Below, one piece after another: positions 5,812-8,250 of a stretch of 8,250 nucleotides of DNA. Position 1 is the first letter of the stretch. The number at the start of each line of letters is the position of its first letter. Location: the NCBI GenBank assembly GCA_012965075.1, contig DTSY01000093.1, forward strand, positions 1 through 8,250, read 5' to 3'. The notes beneath the pieces were generated by a model. It was not told the origin of the DNA. It saw only the letters and a program-made list of their open reading frames with translations, and made no database searches. The position numbers were made by a program, and so were the translations under genes. This stretch comes from Gammaproteobacteria bacterium. GTDB taxonomy: Bacteria > Pseudomonadota > Gammaproteobacteria > Magnimaribacterales > Magnimaribacteraceae.

Positions 5812-6978
5812 TTAATTTTTCCTTAAAGCATCAACAACTTTTAACCTCATAGCACCTATTGCAGGAGGTAGACCGGTTATTATTGCCATCAAAACTGCAG
5901 TAAATAAAGCCCAGGATACAACTGAGAATTCAAAAGCGATATCCTCCATAAAAGCTTGTAAGTCTGCCGATATGGCTAAAAACACCATGTAACTTAAAAT
6001 AATTCCTAAAACCATAGATGCTACACAAATCGTAAGAGACTCACATAAGACTAGAGCTAAAATGACCTTATCCGAGTAGCCAACCGTCTTAAACACTGCA
6101 AATTCTGAAGTTCTCTCTCTCACTGCCTGACTCATCGTATTACCCGTAAGAAGCAACATGGTAAAAAAGACTGCACTCAGAATAGAATTCATCATAAAAC
6201 CAATATCACCTACTTGCTCAGCAAACATCTTACTAAAAGCGGACTCTGTTGAAGTCTTAGTCTCGTTGAATGAGTTCGCAAACATGGTGTCTATCTCTTT
6301 AGCGATTCTTTCATTGTCTTCTTTGGCCTTAACCTTAACTATGTAATTCCCTACAGTCCCCTTTCCCCAAGCTCTTGTTTCTTCAAAATAGCTGTGGTTA
6401 ATGAACACCTGATCCTCTCCTCCGTAAATTGCTGAACCCTCTTTTTCCTCGAATATTCCTACCAAATCAAACTCCCATAGATTGGTAAAATCTTCTTTTG
6501 GCCATATATCTCCAATAATGGGAATTTTATCTCCGACCTTCCAGTTGTATTTCTCAGCTAAAGCTCTTCCCGCTACCATGCCCGTTCTTGTATTTATGAA
6601 ATCTCTTTTTGCTTGCTCACTAATTTTGAATCCGTCGTAAACTTCAAACCAATCCTCTGCTGGAACTGGCCATTTGGGGAAAAAATTTTTTGTGTCTATA
6701 TAAGTTCCACCAAACCACTCGCGGTGAGTTACAAGGTCAACTCCTTCTATCGCCCTAATTCTTTCTCGATAAGAGAGAGGCAAGGGTTCAACGAAAGAAA
6801 GTTTTGACATCACAATAAGACGATCATCACCTTCAAAATCTACCTCTCCAGTAAACGCAACAGCAACAGATCTCAATAGCCCAAACATCAGAAATGCGAC
6901 TGTTAAAGAACCAATCGTGAGACCGGTTCTCCAACGTTTTCTATTAAGAGCTGCAGAAATTAAAACCCAATACTTCAT
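5812..6978 (-). CDS. ABC transporter permease 2, FtsX/MacB type
   Basis: This 388-residue permease is a close paralog of the preceding gene product. It has a cytoplasmic basic N-terminus (NRKRWRT), membrane segment 1 (about 19-42), a periplasmic domain (about 45-255), and membrane segments near 258-280, 304-336 and 352-374. The coupling stretch SQAVRERTSEFAVFKTVGY (283-301) and the closing MRLKVVDALRKN are shared in form with permease 1. With the ATPase encoded upstream it would make the membrane half of a type VII (MacB/LolCDE-like) ABC complex, most plausibly as a heterodimer with permease 1. It starts 2 nt after the TAA of permease 1, with AAGGGA (6989-6984) 5 nt before the ATG. The periplasmic domain has several tryptophan-rich blocks (FFPKWPVPAEDWF, about 99-111) absent from permease 1, which may mark different binding. 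Substrate unknown. Confidence 0.92.
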   Translation of the reverse strand: MKYWVLISAALNRKRWRTGLTIGSLTVAFLMFGLLRSVAVAFTGEVDFEGDDRLIVMSKLSFVEPLPLSYRERIRAIEGVDLVTHREWFGGTYIDTKNFFPKWPVPAEDWFEVYDGFKISEQAKRDFINTRTGMVAGRALAEKYNWKVGDKIPIIGDIWPKEDFTNLWEFDLVGIFEEKEGSAIYGGEDQVFINHSYFEETRAWGKGTVGNYIVKVKAKEDNERIAKEIDTMFANSFNETKTSTESAFSKMFAEQVGDIGFMMNSILSAVFFTMLLLTGNTMSQAVRERTSEFAVFKTVGYSDKVILALVLCESLTICVASMVLGIILSYMVFLAISADLQAFMEDIAFEFSVVSWALFTAVLMAIITGLPPAIGAMRLKVVDALRKN

Positions 6979-6980
6979 TG

Positions 6981-8132
6981 TTATCCCTTAGCTAAAGCAT
7001 CCACTACTTTTAGTCTAAGTGCTTGCCACGCTGGCATAAAAGCAGACACAAATGAAACAAAGACCCCTATTGAGAAAGCCAATAAGATTGAAGAGCTACT
7101 TAGATAGAGTACGTCTTCTGCCATTCCTTGGCTGGCAGCAACTATTGCGGGAATCATTAAAAGAGTAAGCCCCAATCCCAGGATTAAACCCGAGAAGATA
7201 ATAATGAATGCCTCTAACATAACAGAAATAAATAGCTGCAAGTCTCCATAACCTATGCTCTTGAGTACCGCCAAATCAGCTGTCCGTTCTCTCACAGCTT
7301 GGCTCATGGTATTGCCTGTAACCAATAGAATGGTGAAAAAGACCGCGGACAATATTAAGTTCATAATCAACTCAATGTCTCCGAACTCCCCTACCATCTC
7401 CATAGCGATTTGATTTTCTGGTCCACTTCTTGTCGCTCTGTCTGAGTTCTCAAAGTTTTTATCTATCTTATTTGAAACACTGTCCGCGAGTTCTGGAGAT
7501 AGTACTTTAGCCATAATATAACTGGTAGTTCCTTTCATACTTAACCGGCTGTCATCAATGTATTTATAATTCGCGATAATGCCCATTTCATCGCCTGTGT
7601 ATTGAGCAACCGTGTAAAAACCAACCACTTCAAATTCCCAATTGAAAGTACCGTCTTCGTTCCTAGAATTGGCTTTGATCCTTACCTTATCGCCTATCTT
7701 GAAACCCTTTTGATCTGCCAGCAATCTCCCTACCAACGCACCGTCTGGCCTGAGACGCATTGCCTGTTGATATTCTTCTGTGGCTTGAAATCTTCCATAA
7801 ACGTCATAGAAATTCTCATCAACTGCAAAAACTATTCCATCAAACATGCTGCCAATCATGTCGCTACTGAGCATTGTCATATGAGTTACCTTCTCAACTC
7901 CTTCAATGGATTTTACATATTCAACAGTCGTATAGGGCTGCGTGCCCATCATGTTGTACTTTGGCATGACCATAATAATATCTGCAGACATGCCCTGCAG
8001 GGTTCCTGTAAAAATTGAAGACATAGAATGCAGCAGGCCAAATAGTAAAAAAGCAATTGAGATCGAGGCTATGGTTAAGAAGGTTCTAATCTTCTTCCTA
8101 AAAAGACTGGCTCTGATTAAAACCCAATACAT
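6981..8132 (-). CDS. ABC transporter permease 1, FtsX/MacB type
   Basis: This 383-residue permease has the FtsX-family layout: a basic N-terminus (FRKKIRT), membrane segment 1 (about 17-37), a periplasmic MacB_PCD-like domain (about 40-250) and membrane segments near 253-275, 301-331 and 347-367. A coupling stretch SQAVRERTADLAVLKSIGY (277-295) precedes the third segment, and the protein ends LRLKVVDALAKG. It shares the opening YWVLI, the (I/W)RT-LTI block and the LSAVFFT and TGNTMSQAVRERT blocks with permease 2, which shows the two genes arose by duplication. It starts 2 nt after the stop of the ABC ATPase gene. The best purine-rich site (AAAGGAAAG, 8155-8147) is about 17 nt away by its AAGGA core, so initiation probably depends on translational coupling. 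Substrate unknown. Confidence 0.92.
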   Translation of the reverse strand: MYWVLIRASLFRKKIRTFLTIASISIAFLLFGLLHSMSSIFTGTLQGMSADIIMVMPKYNMMGTQPYTTVEYVKSIEGVEKVTHMTMLSSDMIGSMFDGIVFAVDENFYDVYGRFQATEEYQQAMRLRPDGALVGRLLADQKGFKIGDKVRIKANSRNEDGTFNWEFEVVGFYTVAQYTGDEMGIIANYKYIDDSRLSMKGTTSYIMAKVLSPELADSVSNKIDKNFENSDRATRSGPENQIAMEMVGEFGDIELIMNLILSAVFFTILLVTGNTMSQAVRERTADLAVLKSIGYGDLQLFISVMLEAFIIIFSGLILGLGLTLLMIPAIVAASQGMAEDVLYLSSSSILLAFSIGVFVSFVSAFMPAWQALRLKVVDALAKG

Positions 8133-8134
8133 AA

Positions 8135-8250
8135 TTAGTAAGTTAGCTTTCCTTTATCTAGGTTTAATATCCTTTTTGCTGATTCAGCTGCCATGGGGTC
8201 GTGCGTTACCATCAGTATGGTTTTGTTGTGATCCCTATTTAGAATTTGTA
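8135..8250 (-). CDS. ABC transporter ATP-binding protein, LolD/MacB-like, C-terminal 38 residues only
   Basis: The minus-strand frame entering from the right edge encodes ILNRDHNKTILMVTHDP, followed by AAESAKRILNLDKGKLTY and a TAA at 8137-8135. This is the usual C-terminal end of a nucleotide-binding subunit of the LolD/MacB/FtsE group: the H-loop (switch) histidine lies in VTHDP, and the conserved A-RIL-L-G-L tail follows. Walker A, the signature motif and Walker B lie outside the window. It is the gene immediately upstream of permease 1 (2-nt gap), so it powers the permeases. A periplasmic adaptor (HlyD/MacA type) is often found further upstream in such operons but cannot be seen here. Confidence 0.9.
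   Translation of the reverse strand, partial: QILNRDHNKTILMVTHDPMAAESAKRILNLDKGKLTY

Noticed and set aside
7602..8018. 138-codon open frame on the plus strand opposite permease 1
   Set aside because: It lies wholly antisense to a well-supported permease gene, has no family resemblance that I recognise and no convincing ribosome binding site. It looks like a shadow frame.

Overview
The window looks like compact bacterial chromosome. Gene density is very high, there are no gaps over 100 bp, Shine-Dalgarno sequences precede most starts, and the base composition is moderately AT-rich (estimated by eye). The gene families (mEH-type epoxide hydrolase, class-C-like serine hydrolase, D-aminoacylase-family amidohydrolase, RraA/HMG-aldolase family, LolD/FtsX-type ABC exporter) would suit an aquatic Gammaproteobacterium, but that is an inference and no taxonomic marker gene is present. 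No RNA genes, insertion sequences, CRISPR arrays or phage genes are visible.

Layout. (1) Positions 1-2377, minus strand: an epoxide hydrolase of the microsomal EH-like alpha/beta-hydrolase family, followed by a beta-lactamase-fold serine hydrolase whose C-terminus runs off the left edge. The two are separated by 97 bp. (2) Positions 2378-2458: an 81-bp divergent control region. It holds a near-perfect 12-bp tandem repeat and an 11-bp box that also occurs upstream of the serine hydrolase. (3) Positions 2459-4645, plus strand: a two-gene unit of a D-aminoacylase-family amidohydrolase and an RraA/HMG-aldolase-family protein, whose GTG start directly abuts the upstream TAA. (4) Positions 4631-8250, minus strand: the end of an ABC ATPase gene and three FtsX/MacB-type permease genes, with exactly 2 nt at each of the three junctions. 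This operon meets the plus-strand unit tail to tail with a 15-bp coding overlap.

How the genes may work together. The ATPase and permeases almost certainly form an envelope-type ABC system (LolCDE/MacB/FtsX superfamily, type VII fold). Three permease genes beside one ATPase is more than the two subunits one complex needs. Permeases 1 and 2 are clear paralogs and permease 3 is divergent. The amidohydrolase and RraA-like protein are probably co-transcribed and may act in sequence in breakdown of an N-acylated or cyclic amide substrate, with the RraA-like protein acting as a class II pyruvate aldolase or oxaloacetate decarboxylase. This is inferred from a D-x20-R-D motif. The two hydrolases on the left are probably catabolic or detoxifying, with unknown substrates.

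The strongest oddities are: the apparent absence of two D-aminoacylase histidine metal ligands in the amidohydrolase, the three-permease arrangement, a sharp change in arginine codon use at the divergent promoter, and the repeat structure within that promoter. None of these alone establishes a new system. The amidohydrolase-RraA pair and the three-permease exporter are the best candidates for under-described biology.
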